From Bin87 sp965203985 (GTDB lineage: Bacteria > Chloroflexota > Dehalococcoidia > Lucifugimonadales > UBA3495), in NCBI GenBank assembly GCA_965203985.1, contig CBDBDS010000006.1, forward strand, positions 62,001-126,000: a stretch of 64,000 nt of DNA, written 5' to 3'. Shown here in pieces: positions 19,080 to 28,442 of the stretch (position 1 is its first letter; every line of letters starts with the position of its first letter). The position numbers and the translations under genes were made by a program. The notes beneath the pieces are model-generated. The model was given only the letters and a program-made list of their open reading frames with translations, was not told where the DNA came from and ran no database searches.

Positions 19080-19139
19080 GGCAGCGCTGAGCCGACTCGG
19101 CCCAGTCCTGGCGAGCGCTAACGGCTCAACGTTGGCCGG

Positions 19140-19614
19140 GAACTCGGTGTCGATGGTTGAGATGCCGGCGGTGACGGCCTCCAGCTTGGCCTGGATGACG
19201 GGCAGCAGGGCCCGCCAGCGCTGGCGATACGCCTGGTCGTGGGCTTCCTGCTGGGCCCGAGCACTGCGCTCTCTGGGCGGGCTGTGGTTGGTGTTACTGA
19301 GAACCAGCCCGCCTGGACCAGAAGTCGTAGAAGGTGCGGATGGCCAGTTGATTGTCCGCGGCGGTGCGCCGAGCGAGACCCAGGGGGACCGACGCCCCTC
19401 GAACGGCCGATGTGGAGCTGACCACGTGGAAGGCGTAGCCACGGAACATCTGGTGGCCCATGACGCTGGCGTCCCTACCGGTGGCGTCCGGCCAGCTTGG
19501 AAACGTGGCCAGATCGCATGACCGATCTGGCAACAGACGCCTTCGCCGCTCCAGGTATCGTCGATAACGGCCGAGCAGCCTCTGGTTGATCTGGTGCTGT
19601 TGGAACTCGCTCAT
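19140..19614 (-). pseudogene. Frameshifted gene of unknown family
   Basis: From an ATG at 19614 (MSEFQQHQ) one frame runs to 19294 with a basic helix (GRYRRYLERRRRLL) and the segment FPSWPDATGRDASVMGHQM. A second frame then continues from about 19330 to 19140 with a coiled, charged stretch (ERSARAQQEAHDQAYRQRWR) ending near STIDTEF. Both pieces look like parts of one small soluble protein separated by an indel near 19310. I do not recognise the family. Confidence 0.4.
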
Positions 19615-19803
19615 ACCGGCGCCGGCAGTTGTGGATATCCGCCTGGTGGCTGTTCTACGTTGATCGGCCGCTAAACAGCATCGATCCGGTGCCTGCTTGG
19701 GACTCGCGCCCGTGGTCGGAGACGCGTTTTCCGAGGGTCGACTGACCCACGGGCCCTCTAACGTCAGAAAAGGGCATCGGGGAGCACCAGTACAGGACCC
19801 TTG

Positions 19804-20229
19804 ATGAGAAAGTTGAAAGATTGGCTGCGGCGTATCGATGTTTACTGGTACACGATCGCCGGGATATTTGCCGTCATAGTGTTCCTGAACGCCCTGCTCA
19901 CTGATGGGACTGAGGAGAGCCCGTCGGGGGTCGCCGGATGGTCGGCCGGAATGCTCGCCATGAGCGTGGCCGCAATCGTCATTGTGGAAGCCGCCTACTC
20001 GGGGAGCATTGCCGTCAAAAGGTGGCCGGGCGTTTTCCTCGGCGTGGTCGCCATGGCCAGCGCGTACCTCTGGGTAGCTGCGGAATCGGAAGTACACCCG
20101 GCCAACCCTGGACTATTTGCAGGCACTATAGGGTTCTGGCTGACGTGTGCCCTGTTGGCCATCGTGGTGCTGGTGTTCCGCCTGGGAGCACGGCGTGGCC
20201 CGAAAGATCCTCCTGAGGATGATAAGTGA
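19804..20229 (+). CDS. Small membrane protein with four predicted segments
   Basis: The 141 residues from the ATG at 19804 contain four hydrophobic stretches (about residues 17-32, 48-63, 75-93 and 106-125), short loops and a charged C-terminus (RRGPKDPPEDDK). The N-terminus is basic and amphipathic. No motif suggests transport or catalysis. It stands between unrelated genes with no obvious operon partner. Confidence 0.55.
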   Translation: MRKLKDWLRRIDVYWYTIAGIFAVIVFLNALLTDGTEESPSGVAGWSAGMLAMSVAAIVIVEAAYSGSIAVKRWPGVFLGVVAMASAYLWVAAESEVHPANPGLFAGTIGFWLTCALLAIVVLVFRLGARRGPKDPPEDDK

Positions 20230-20280
20230 CCCTCACGATGCCATGGGTGCCGTTGCTCACCGTGTAGGCCGGGAGGCGGC

Positions 20281-20784
20281 TCAGCTTGAATCCCTGGTAA
20301 CGGCGTTCACGGCCATGATCGCGGCGAGCATCCCGAGAGGCGCATTCTCCAGCCTGTTGCCCTCCAGGTATCTCCAGGCCACGAAGTCGCTTTCATGCTC
20401 CTCCACAAACTTCCTGAACGTCATGGTTCGAGGTTCCGGCATCAGGTCCCATTCGGCCCATCTCGCCTGTATCTCAGCCTGATTGGCGGCGGGCAGGCCG
20501 TCGAAGAGGTCCACCAAGTCGTGAGTTCGGGGAAAGCTGATTCCCAGTGTTTGATGCAAGCCCTTCAAAGCGCATTCCAGGCCGAAGGCCTGCATGGCGC
20601 TGTTGATGACGGCTTTCCCCACCTCGACCTCGTCGGGAGTTGCGTCCACCCCTCGCTGCCCGCCAATCCTGTAGTATTCCAGCGCCCCAAGTACGGCACG
20701 AGAAAGATGGTGCATATCGATGTTGCCATCGGACATAACGTTGACCTGGATTGGGGTGTTTCCCGTGTTGCTGTGATTGGTCAT
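20281..20784 (-). CDS. HEPN-like domain protein downstream of Fic
   Basis: This 167-residue protein starts at an ATG at 20784 preceded by AAAGGAG. The central part has the helical HEPN-like pattern ALKGLHQTLG ... HDLVDLFDGLP ... FVEEHESDFVAWRYLEG, which resembles the AbiU2/HEPN group seen beside toxins and nucleotidyltransferases. A classical RxxxxH RNase motif is not evident, so catalytic activity is uncertain. It lies 74 bp after the Fic gene on the same strand and is probably co-transcribed. It could serve as a partner or antitoxin; that is inference. Confidence 0.5.
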   Translation of the reverse strand: MTNHSNTGNTPIQVNVMSDGNIDMHHLSRAVLGALEYYRIGGQRGVDATPDEVEVGKAVINSAMQAFGLECALKGLHQTLGISFPRTHDLVDLFDGLPAANQAEIQARWAEWDLMPEPRTMTFRKFVEEHESDFVAWRYLEGNRLENAPLGMLAAIMAVNAVTRDSS

Positions 20785-20858
20785 GGCAGCTCCTTTGGTG
20801 AGCTGTCGCTCATTTCGCCAGCCGATGCTATGGAATCCTGTCCTTCGCTGCTCCGCTC

Positions 20859-21632
20859 TCAGGGCGCTCGGTTCATCGCCGTAATCGCTTCCAAATCCGT
20901 TCGTGCGTCCGCCGGTTCTCTGAGGTCTTGTGCGGACAGCCTGGCGGCGTCGATGATGGTCTCCAGCATCCAGTCCCGCCACTCGGCCCACGTTCCCGAC
21001 GACAGCAGGCGGTAATAGACGGGCCGGTCCCACCAGATATGCCGGCTGATGGCGACCGGGGCCTGCAGGGCCTGCAGGATGAGCAACCTTCCCGTGCGGC
21101 CGTTGCCGTCTGCGAAGGGATGTATGGTCTCGAAGTACCGATGCCCCCAGATGGCTCTCATCAGCGGCTCCTCTTCATTGTTCATCCAGTGGTGGAATTG
21201 CTCCATGCGCCAGAAGAGTTCCGAGTGGTGTGGCGGCAACCAGTCGCCGATGATCACTCCGCTGTCCCGGTACCTTCCGGGTCGCATCCGGGGGTCTGGA
21301 TGTCTCGCCATGAGCGTCCGGTGCCATTTCAGGACGTCCCTGCTGTCCGTCGAGGCCAGGGCGGGTGCCATGGCTTGGAAGAGCAGGTTGCTGCCACTCC
21401 CCGGCTCGGTGGTGTCGTCGAAGATGTTCTCGATGTAGGACGAGGCCTGCGCTTCGCACATTGCCAGCCGCTTCCGGATCTTTTCGCCTTCCGCGCGTTG
21501 TGCCGCGTCCCTTAGCCTCTCCAATTCACCCAGCGCCGTTGTGGCCCTTGGTCCCGCAATCTCTTGAGCTTCTGCCGGTGGCCCGAGCCATCTGTGGCGG
21601 ATGTCGTTCTCTTGGCCTCTTCGTGAGCTCAT
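20859..21632 (-). CDS. Fic-domain protein (AMP-transferase family)
   Basis: This is a 257-residue protein from an ATG at 21632, with AAGGAG about nine bases upstream. The Fic active-site motif HPFADGNGRTGR is at residues 171-182 and is complete, including the catalytic His. Residues 64-69 read SSYIEN, which fits the inhibitory [S/T]xxxE[G/N] helix of class II Fic proteins, so it is probably self-inhibited. Fic enzymes usually transfer AMP from ATP to a protein Ser/Thr/Tyr. The HEPN-like gene follows on the same strand. Confidence 0.85.
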   Translation of the reverse strand: MSSRRGQENDIRHRWLGPPAEAQEIAGPRATTALGELERLRDAAQRAEGEKIRKRLAMCEAQASSYIENIFDDTTEPGSGSNLLFQAMAPALASTDSRDVLKWHRTLMARHPDPRMRPGRYRDSGVIIGDWLPPHHSELFWRMEQFHHWMNNEEEPLMRAIWGHRYFETIHPFADGNGRTGRLLILQALQAPVAISRHIWWDRPVYYRLLSSGTWAEWRDWMLETIIDAARLSAQDLREPADARTDLEAITAMNRAP

Positions 21633-22560
21633 GCGTGATTTCTCCTTGCTCTGACGCTGTTGCCCGCCGGGCAACTCGTGAGCGCTGGAATCATTATTCA
21701 GGCCTGCCGGCCGGCGGCAGCATGATGGGATGCCCGGGACGGTTGCCGCCGGACCCGCCCGCTGCGGGAAGCATGGAGGGCATCTCACCGGTGCGGCAGG
21801 TCTCGTCGATCTGGGGGGCATCCAATCCCCCGTTGCTGCTGCCGCTCCGTCCCTTCCCGGGGCATCCGGTGGTTGGTGTGTCGGAAATCCTCGGGATCGG
21901 GCAGCTCCAGGACGAAGCTGACGGTGGTGTTGCGGGCGGGGGTCATGGCGTTGACCTGACGGCGGGAGATGACGTCGCCGTACCGGTGGTTCCATTGTAG
22001 CGGGGAGGGCCCGCGCCGTGGGACTAATTGGCCGGATGCCGGAATAGCGCCGGTTGATCGGCACCGGAGAAGGCCGATTTGGTGCCGACGCATTGTTGCC
22101 GGCGACGCACGCGTCGGTTTGCAGGTGGTTATGCCCGCTGAAAAGGTTGAACGAGCGGGGCTGGAGGGATTGAGCGGTTCCCCGGACGAGCTGGGGCGGT
22201 TGTTCGTCGTCGAGAATGATGGGCGAGGCTGGCCCTGGGGGCCTGAGGAAGACGGCGCCGACCACCACCGGTTGGATGGGATGCCGGCCCGGGTTGGATA
22301 CCGGTCCATGATCGTCCCCGATCTGCCGGCAGACACGTGAGAAGCGCGGGCGCCGACCTCCACCGGCCCCGGCGCGGGCTGTGGCGATGGATATTCATAC
22401 CGTCGCCGTTACCTGGACGGCGTTAGCTAGGAACTTGCTCTCGGCAGGGGTTGAAAAAGGTCGGTCTCTCCGGGTAAGTAACGGGTTGCCAACCGCCGTT
22501 CCCGCCTGATGGCGGCGCCGGTCGATTGGGGGACGCCCTGTTACCATGGGAGCCGGGATC
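21633..22560. other. Gene-poor stretch between fic and hdc
   Basis: I see no complete gene here. A minus-strand ORF at 21785-21946 (53 residues from MTPARNTTVSFVLELPDPEDF) has a protein-like start but ends in low-complexity sequence, and the next frame continues with a Pro/Gly-rich tail, so it may be a small frameshifted gene. The region must contain the fic and hdc promoters (divergent), but I could not point to convincing -35/-10 pairs. Confidence 0.35.
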
Positions 22561-23745
22561 ATGACCGACGCATCACAGACAAGCGCCATATCGATGCCGA
22601 CCGCTCTGCCGGAACCGGAAATCCGGAAACGGCTGGAGCGTCTGCTGGGGGACATTCACGCCGCCACGCGGCAGCAGGTCGGCTATCCGGTGAACCAGGA
22701 CTTCGACTACTCGGCCCTGGTGCCCTTCCTGGACTACTCGATCAACAACGTGGGGGATCCATTTCATCCCAGCAATTTCTGGGGCAACACCCACGAGATC
22801 GAGCGGGAGGTGATCGGCATATTCGCCGGGCTGATGCGCCTGGAGCCGGAGAGCGCGTGGGGCTACGTGACCTCCGGGGGCACGGAGGGCAACATGTACG
22901 GCCTGTATTTGGCGCGGGAGCTGTACCCCAACGGGATGTTCTACTTCTCCGAGGAGACCCACTACAGCGTGCTGAAGAACGTGCGGGTCCTGAACGCGCG
23001 GCACATCATGATCAGGCGGCAGGAGAACGGGGAGATCGACTACGAGGACCTGGAGGCCATGATCCGGGTCAATCGGGACGTGCCGGCGGTGATCATGGCC
23101 AACGTGGGCACCACCATGCGGGGAGCGGTGGACGACATTCCCAGGATCAGGGACATCCTGCGCGAGCAGGCGGTAACCAGCCACTACATTCACGCCGATG
23201 CCGCTCTCAGCGGGATGATCCTGCCGTTCGTTTCCGATCCGCAGCCCTACGGGTTTGACGCCGGGGTGGACAGCATCTCGGTCAGCGGACACAAACTGAT
23301 CGGCGCTCCGCTGCCCTGTGGGGTGGTACTCACCAGGCTACCGTACGTGGAGCGGGTGGGACGGGCCATCGAGTACGTGGGGGTGGAGGACACCACGCTG
23401 TCGGGCTCCCGCAACGCGCTGGCCCCGTTGATGATCTGGTACGCCTTCGCCCGGCACGGACATGAGGGATTCGGCCGGATGGTCGCAGGCATGCTGGATG
23501 TGGCCGAGTATGCGGTGGGACAGTTCAACGAGCGGGGCATACCGGCGTGGCGGCACCGGAACTCGGTCACGGTGGTGTTCCCGCGCCCGCGGGAGGAGGT
23601 GTTCCGCAAGTGGCAGATGGCGCCCGAGGGCGAGATAGCCCACATCATCACCATGCCCCACGTGACCCGCGAGATGATCGACGAGCTGGTGGGCGACTGC
23701 GCCGGCGGACCGGATTGCGACGGCCGTCCCGCCACCGCAACATGA
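22561..23745 (+). CDS. hdc: PLP-dependent histidine decarboxylase
   Basis: The 394 residues from the ATG at 22561 are preceded by GGGAG eight bases upstream; an ATG 15 bases earlier is possible. The group II PLP decarboxylase fold is clear: TSGGTEGNMYG for cofactor binding, the HADAALSG strand, and SVSGHKLIGAPLPCG with the Schiff-base lysine. The overall pattern matches bacterial histidine decarboxylases (histidine to histamine plus CO2), though a related amino-acid decarboxylase cannot be excluded. Eleven bases downstream a tandem ACT-domain protein follows, so the operon probably has its own amino-acid sensor. No transporter is adjacent. Confidence 0.8.
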   Translation: MTDASQTSAISMPTALPEPEIRKRLERLLGDIHAATRQQVGYPVNQDFDYSALVPFLDYSINNVGDPFHPSNFWGNTHEIEREVIGIFAGLMRLEPESAWGYVTSGGTEGNMYGLYLARELYPNGMFYFSEETHYSVLKNVRVLNARHIMIRRQENGEIDYEDLEAMIRVNRDVPAVIMANVGTTMRGAVDDIPRIRDILREQAVTSHYIHADAALSGMILPFVSDPQPYGFDAGVDSISVSGHKLIGAPLPCGVVLTRLPYVERVGRAIEYVGVEDTTLSGSRNALAPLMIWYAFARHGHEGFGRMVAGMLDVAEYAVGQFNERGIPAWRHRNSVTVVFPRPREEVFRKWQMAPEGEIAHIITMPHVTREMIDELVGDCAGGPDCDGRPATAT

Positions 23746-23755
23746 GGGAGTCGAG

Positions 23756-24166
23756 ATGAACCAGGTCAACCCCGTGAACCGCATCATCGTGATGGCCCGG
23801 GACCGGGTCGGCGTGATCGCCGACATCAGCCGGGTGCTGGCCGACGAGGAGATCAACGTGGAGACGATCAACGCCGAGGTGATGGGCGAAGACGTGACGG
23901 TGATCCTCACCGCCGACCGCTACGACCGCGCCCTGTACGTGCTCAACAAGGCCGGTTTCAAGGCGGTGAGCGACGATGCGCTGGTGCTGCGCCTGCCCGA
24001 TGAACCGGGGGCCCTAGCCGTGGTGGCCGGCAACCTGAAGGAGGCGGGGGTGAACATCGAGAGCCTGCACATCGTGAGCCGTGGGGCCGGTCACGCGATG
24101 ATCGCGCTGAAGACCGACAACCGGTCGGAAGCCATCGCCGCCATCGGCAGCGAGAACATTTTCTGA
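23756..24166 (+). CDS. Tandem ACT-domain protein
   Basis: This 136-residue protein consists of two ACT domains: the first begins NRIIVMARDRVGVIADISRVL (near residues 8-28), the second begins LRLPDEPGALAVVAGNLKEAG (about 79-99). ACT domains bind small amino acids and regulate metabolic enzymes. GGGAG lies five bases before the ATG. Its position directly after the decarboxylase gene suggests it senses histidine or modulates the enzyme; that link is inferred. There is no fused catalytic domain. Confidence 0.8.
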   Translation: MNQVNPVNRIIVMARDRVGVIADISRVLADEEINVETINAEVMGEDVTVILTADRYDRALYVLNKAGFKAVSDDALVLRLPDEPGALAVVAGNLKEAGVNIESLHIVSRGAGHAMIALKTDNRSEAIAAIGSENIF

Positions 24167-24174
24167 TCAGCGCA

Positions 24175-25160
24175 TCACGCCCAGGGGCGGCGCTTGGAGA
24201 AGGACTTGGCGGACTCTGGGGTGGGCAGGCCCCGCTGTTCCAGGAGCATGAGGGTCATGCGGCGGAATTCCTCCCGGTCGTGGCCGGTGATGACGGCCTG
24301 CTCATGGGCCTCGGAGATGGCCACGGGATAGCCCAGGCCCAGCTGGCACTGCCGCACCAGCATGGCGTGGCCCACCGCCAGCAGCTCGGGGTCCTGGGCC
24401 AGCCAGTCGGGCACCTCGACGCGGGCGATCTCCGTGCCGCCGTTCAGGTAGTAGAAGTGGCTCCACTCCTGGCCGGAGGCCAACCCCAGGGCGAAGCGGG
24501 CGGCCAGGTGGGAAGAACGGTACAGCGGCGAGCGGTGGCCCGGCTCCAGCACGAGCTCGAACACCTCCCGGTCGTCGAAGCCCGCGGCGATGTCGCAGGA
24601 CGCCAGGTCGGAACGGCGGGCGGTGCAGAGATCGTTGCAGCGGGCGTCGCCCTGACCACAGAGCATGAGACGGACGGCGCCGGCCGCCTCGGTGGTGCGG
24701 GGCCTGGAGGTGTAGGCCGCCACCGCCACGGGGCGGCCGTCCCGGGATGCTTCACGCAGGCGGGCCAGGGCGCGTTGCAGCCGGTCGCCGATGAGCACGT
24801 CGGCGACGTAGCGGGGGTACTCCGCGCTGTAGGTCCCAGAAGGCCAGGGTGCCGTCCAGCAGGGCCAGTACGGGCCGGTCAGAGGGCAGGCTTTCGACGG
24901 CGTCAGCCAGGCGCTCCACCTCCCGCACGGTGCGCAGCGCGCCCAGCAGCGGGCCGGCGATCAGGGTCTCGCCTGAGGCGCCCTCGGGAGGGCGCAGGTA
25001 CAAATCCTCGTCGTCAACGGCCAGGCTGGGCACGCTGAACAATTCGCAGGCGGGATCCTTCCCGTAGGTGACGGCGCAGCCGCCCAGGTTGATCAGGTGG
25101 CAGCGCAGAGACAGGTGGCGGTCGACGTCTATGTGGGAACCGTCCACGGAGACGGCGGTC
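24175..25160 (-). pseudogene. NurA-type nuclease, 5'-truncated and frameshifted
   Basis: Two frames form most of a NurA domain. The first (25160 to about 24825) contains the active-site start AVSVDGSHIDVDRH and LLDGTLAFWDL. A one-base shift near 24825 moves to the second frame (LIGDRLQRALARLREASRD ... to 24175). NurA nucleases act in end resection with HerA-like motors, none of which is nearby. The usual 60 or so residues before VDGS are absent because the 3' end of the DUF5679 gene occupies that place, pointing to a deletion that joined the two genes. It is very unlikely to be functional. Confidence 0.65.
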
Positions 25161-25323
25161 CAAGCAGGACGCCGATGCGGAACTTCCTGGTGCCGCAGAC
25201 GGTGCAGATGGAGCGGGTGGCGGGGCGGCCGTTCTTCATGGTGACGGCCTCGATGTCCCTGGATCCGGTCTTCGCCCGGCACTTGACGCAGTAGATCTCG
25301 ACGGGCGCGGACGAGGTGGTCAT
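25129..25323 (-). CDS. DUF5679 zinc-ribbon protein
   Basis: This 64-residue protein begins at an ATG at 25323. Its ribbon uses Cys12, Cys15, Cys40 and Cys43 (YCVKC ... CTVC), with the family core VTMKNGRPA between and FRIG after. The expected short C-terminus is replaced by a tail (VLLGPPSPWTVPT) that reads in another frame across the NurA active-site codons. That indicates the 3' end was altered by the same deletion. The cysteine-less paralogue lies at 18879-19079. Confidence 0.7.
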   Translation of the reverse strand: MTTSSAPVEIYCVKCRAKTGSRDIEAVTMKNGRPATRSICTVCGTRKFRIGVLLGPPSPWTVPT

Positions 25324-25747
25324 CGAGGGAAGCTCCTGGAGCAGCGGTTCTTGCCATTCTAACCCACGCGGGGCATTCGCTGGTGTCTCCAGCGGCACAC
25401 CCTGCGAACTCTGGCGACGCGAGCTACTGCCGGCGCTGTCGCCGCGGGCATAGGGAATGGAGCGGTGAAAATCTCGCTGCTGGGGGACCTGAACCCTGGG
25501 CGGCTCAATCCGCCCGGATGCGCAGGGGTCGTAACAATAGGCAACGTCGCGCGGAACGGCCGGGATAACCGTCTCCGATGCGCCCAGGTTCCTCGACCTC
25601 GCCTCCGTTCCCTGCCGGTCCCCAGTCGCGCCAACCTTCGCTGTCGCCGCTGGCGGGGGGCTCAGGGGTGGGTCAGGGGAGGGACGGACCGCGCCGCATG
25701 ATGAGCGAAGCGGGATGTGCACACGACATAGGCCAGGAGGTGCCGAT
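25324..25747. other. Gene-free stretch with no recognisable feature
   Basis: I see no protein-like open frame, repeat or clear promoter here. The sequence is GC-rich and composed mainly of short frames in both directions. It probably holds the upstream region of the DUF5679 gene. Confidence 0.5.
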
Positions 25748-25957
25748 ATGACGCCGCACCGCTCGTTGGGTGAAGAACAGAGGCGTCTGCTGCGGATAGT
25801 GGGGCTGATGCCCCTGGTCAGCGTGTCCAACCTGATGTCCATGCCAACGACCACGAGCATGCGTCCCCCGGGAGGCGGCGCGGGCGGTGCTGGACGGTCT
25901 CCGGGCGTATCGGCTGTTCATGACCATAGCGCAGTTCCCCGCCATGGGGGCTGGTGA
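25748..25957 (+). pseudogene. Degraded winged-helix (replication-relaxation-like) start
   Basis: AGGAGG precedes an ATG at 25748. The first 35 residues (HRSLGEEQRRLLRIVGLMPL ... LMSM) look like the first helices of a replication-relaxation or winged-helix DNA-binding protein. A shift near 25865 then moves the likely continuation (AARAVLDGLRAYRLFMTIAQ) to another frame. The remaining gene is missing. The assignment is tentative. Confidence 0.35.
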
Positions 25958-26033
25958 CCACCGGCGCGTGGTGGGCGGCCGGTTGGGCCAGGTGGGCAGG
26001 ATACCGGATATAGGACTGACCAGCCTGCGCCGC

Positions 26034-28418
26034 CTACCCCATGGGCATACGGTAGCCCACTCTGGGCTCGTTGATGATGTACTTGGATTCGCTCGCGGTA
26101 TCCCCCAACTTTCGGCGCAGCCGCTTCACCACGTCACGCAGCAGCCAAGCCTTGCCCAAACGCTCCGGCCCCCACACCCGCTGCAGCAACACCCTGGAGG
26201 ACAGCGACCGCGGGGCCTGAACCGCCAGTTCGTAAAGCACCGCGTACTCCGTCCCCGTAAGCTTCACCGGTTCCCCATCAACCACCACGCGTCGGCTGGC
26301 GTATTCTATGGTCAGTCCAAGCACGCTGTAGAATGGCGCAGTCTCCACCGCCAAGGGCTCCATGCGGCGCCGCAGGGCGCCCCGGATCCGAGCCGTCAGC
26401 TCCGTGGGCGAGAAGGGCTTGACCACATAGTCGGCAGCGCCCACGTCCAGCGCTCTGACCACGGCGTCGTCCTGCCCGTAGACCGACAGGAAGATCACCG
26501 GCAAGTCGGCGATCCTCAGAATATCGTTCATCAAGTCAACGCCGTCACGGTCGCCCAACACAAGGTTGAGCACCACCAGGTGAGGATTCTCCTCAACCAC
26601 AAGGCGAAGCGCGTCAGACGGGTTACCCGTGACCACAGGGGCGTAACCCGCCTTGGCAAGCGTGTCCCGCACATAGCGCAGGGACTGGGGATCTTCATCC
26701 ACAGCCAGCACCCGCACCACGTCTCTTGCCCTCCGTCCACCCCGCCGCGCCGGCAGCGGTGGAGCCGGCACGGCATCGAACATCCCTTCCACAATGGGCA
26801 GTGTGAAGGTGAACCTAGCCCCCAAGCCAGGGCCACCACTCTCAGCGCGGATCCGCCCACCATGGGCCTCCACGATGCCCCTGCAGATGGCCAGATCAAG
26901 CCCCGACACTTCCACGACGGTCGCCGTGTCCCGGTCTAAAGCCCGCGAGTACCTGCGGAACATCCCCGGCAGCATTTCCGGCAATATGCCACGACCCTGG
27001 TCAGCAACGGACACCGCCACATGGACACCGTCCAGCTCCGCGCTCACCATAACGGGCAAACTCTCGTGAGAGCAGCCGGCAGCATTGGAGAGCAGGTTAT
27101 CCAGCACCTGCACCACGCGCCGTCTATCAATCATGACCATCGGCAGATCATCTGCCAGATCAAAACGCAGAGAATGCTTCCCTCCCCTATCCCTGAACCT
27201 GTCCCCCGCTTCCTCCACCAAGCCCCTGATGTCAGCAGGTTCCGGCTCAATGGCCAAACTGCCGGTCTCCATGTGAACCACGTCCAGCAGGTCGCTGATC
27301 AGAATGCGCGCCTGGTCCGATTGGTCCAGAATGATCCGATGGAACTCGGCCATCTCGGCCGGAGCCAGATCTCCACCTGACTCCAGCAGCGTAGTCACCG
27401 CCCCCCGGACGGCCGACAGCGGCGTCCTCAGTTCACGGCTCACCATGGTGAGGAACTCGGCCCGCAACCGCTCCTGTTCCTCCAATGGCGTCAGGTCCTG
27501 CAGCGTAACGACGAAGGAAACCAGCTGCCCATCATCACCACGGATGGGTGTAGCGTTAAGCAGGACGCTCACGCTGCGCCCGTCGGGCACGGTGAGCTGG
27601 ATCTCCTCAACACGCACCGTCTCACCGGTGCGGAACAACTCCACCAGGGGGAACTCCTGCAACGATACTTCCCGGCCATCGCCGCGCAAGCACGTCACTA
27701 CGTGCAGCAGGTCCTGGGCAGATTGATCCCCATCCCGCAGACTGTCCACGATGCGCATGGCCTCGCGGTTGACCGACACGGGCATACCGGTGGCTGCATC
27801 GAAGACCACCACACCCACAGGCGAAGTGTCGACCAGCGTTTCCAGGTCAGCCCGGGCACGCCGCTCCTCCCGGTGCACGCCGGCATTGGCGATGACCAAC
27901 GCCGCCTGGGACGCGAACATCACCAGCATCTCCTCGTCGGACTGGCTGAACTCGTCTCCATCCTCTTTATCACCTACGAAAACGTGCCCCACCCGCTCGC
28001 CCCGGTGGAACATGGGCGCCCCCATGAACCGGAAAACATCCACCGGCAGGGGTATGGTGAATTCCGTAAAGCCCAAGCCCCGGACGTACTCCGCCAAGTC
28101 GGGCAGCCGCATGGGCTCGGAGACACTGGTCAGGGCCCGGAAAATGGCCAGGCCTTCGGGCATCAGCCACAGCAGCTCCGACTCCTGACCGTCCAAGCCC
28201 GACGACAGGAAGTCCCGGACCATCCCGCCGTCATCAAGGAGCGTCATCACTCCGTAGCGGGCGCTGGTGAGGGAGCGGGCCGAGTCCAGAACACCCTGCA
28301 GAACCTGGTCGAACTCCAGGCTTTCGTTGATGCGCATACTGGCCTGGCTCAGACGAGTCAAACGCTCCCCCAGGGCTGCCGACTCGCCATCCGCCCATTC
28401 TGAAAGTTGATCCACCAC
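26034..28418 (-). CDS. GAF-PAS-histidine kinase-receiver-winged helix fusion lacking both phosphoacceptors
   Basis: Numbered from a GTG at 28442 the protein has 802 residues; GGGAGA favours the GTG at 28418 (794). Order: GAF (about 30-190), PAS (200-320), HisKA/HATPase (325-550), receiver (575-690), C-terminal OmpR-type winged helix (700-802). The phosphoacceptor His is Arg336 (MVSRELRTPL) and the receiver Asp is Asn626 (VVLNLVL). Each is one transition from the expected codon. The ATPase N-box and DQGRG box remain, but GLGLAI reads SGLDLAI. The protein may act as a phosphorylation-independent one-component regulator, or it may be decaying. No operon partner is visible. Confidence 0.85.
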   Translation of the reverse strand: MVDQLSEWADGESAALGERLTRLSQASMRINESLEFDQVLQGVLDSARSLTSARYGVMTLLDDGGMVRDFLSSGLDGQESELLWLMPEGLAIFRALTSVSEPMRLPDLAEYVRGLGFTEFTIPLPVDVFRFMGAPMFHRGERVGHVFVGDKEDGDEFSQSDEEMLVMFASQAALVIANAGVHREERRARADLETLVDTSPVGVVVFDAATGMPVSVNREAMRIVDSLRDGDQSAQDLLHVVTCLRGDGREVSLQEFPLVELFRTGETVRVEEIQLTVPDGRSVSVLLNATPIRGDDGQLVSFVVTLQDLTPLEEQERLRAEFLTMVSRELRTPLSAVRGAVTTLLESGGDLAPAEMAEFHRIILDQSDQARILISDLLDVVHMETGSLAIEPEPADIRGLVEEAGDRFRDRGGKHSLRFDLADDLPMVMIDRRRVVQVLDNLLSNAAGCSHESLPVMVSAELDGVHVAVSVADQGRGILPEMLPGMFRRYSRALDRDTATVVEVSGLDLAICRGIVEAHGGRIRAESGGPGLGARFTFTLPIVEGMFDAVPAPPLPARRGGRRARDVVRVLAVDEDPQSLRYVRDTLAKAGYAPVVTGNPSDALRLVVEENPHLVVLNLVLGDRDGVDLMNDILRIADLPVIFLSVYGQDDAVVRALDVGAADYVVKPFSPTELTARIRGALRRRMEPLAVETAPFYSVLGLTIEYASRRVVVDGEPVKLTGTEYAVLYELAVQAPRSLSSRVLLQRVWGPERLGKAWLLRDVVKRLRRKLGDTASESKYIINEPRVGYRMPMG

Positions 28419-28442
28419 GTTATCTCTCCCGGCGTAAACCAC

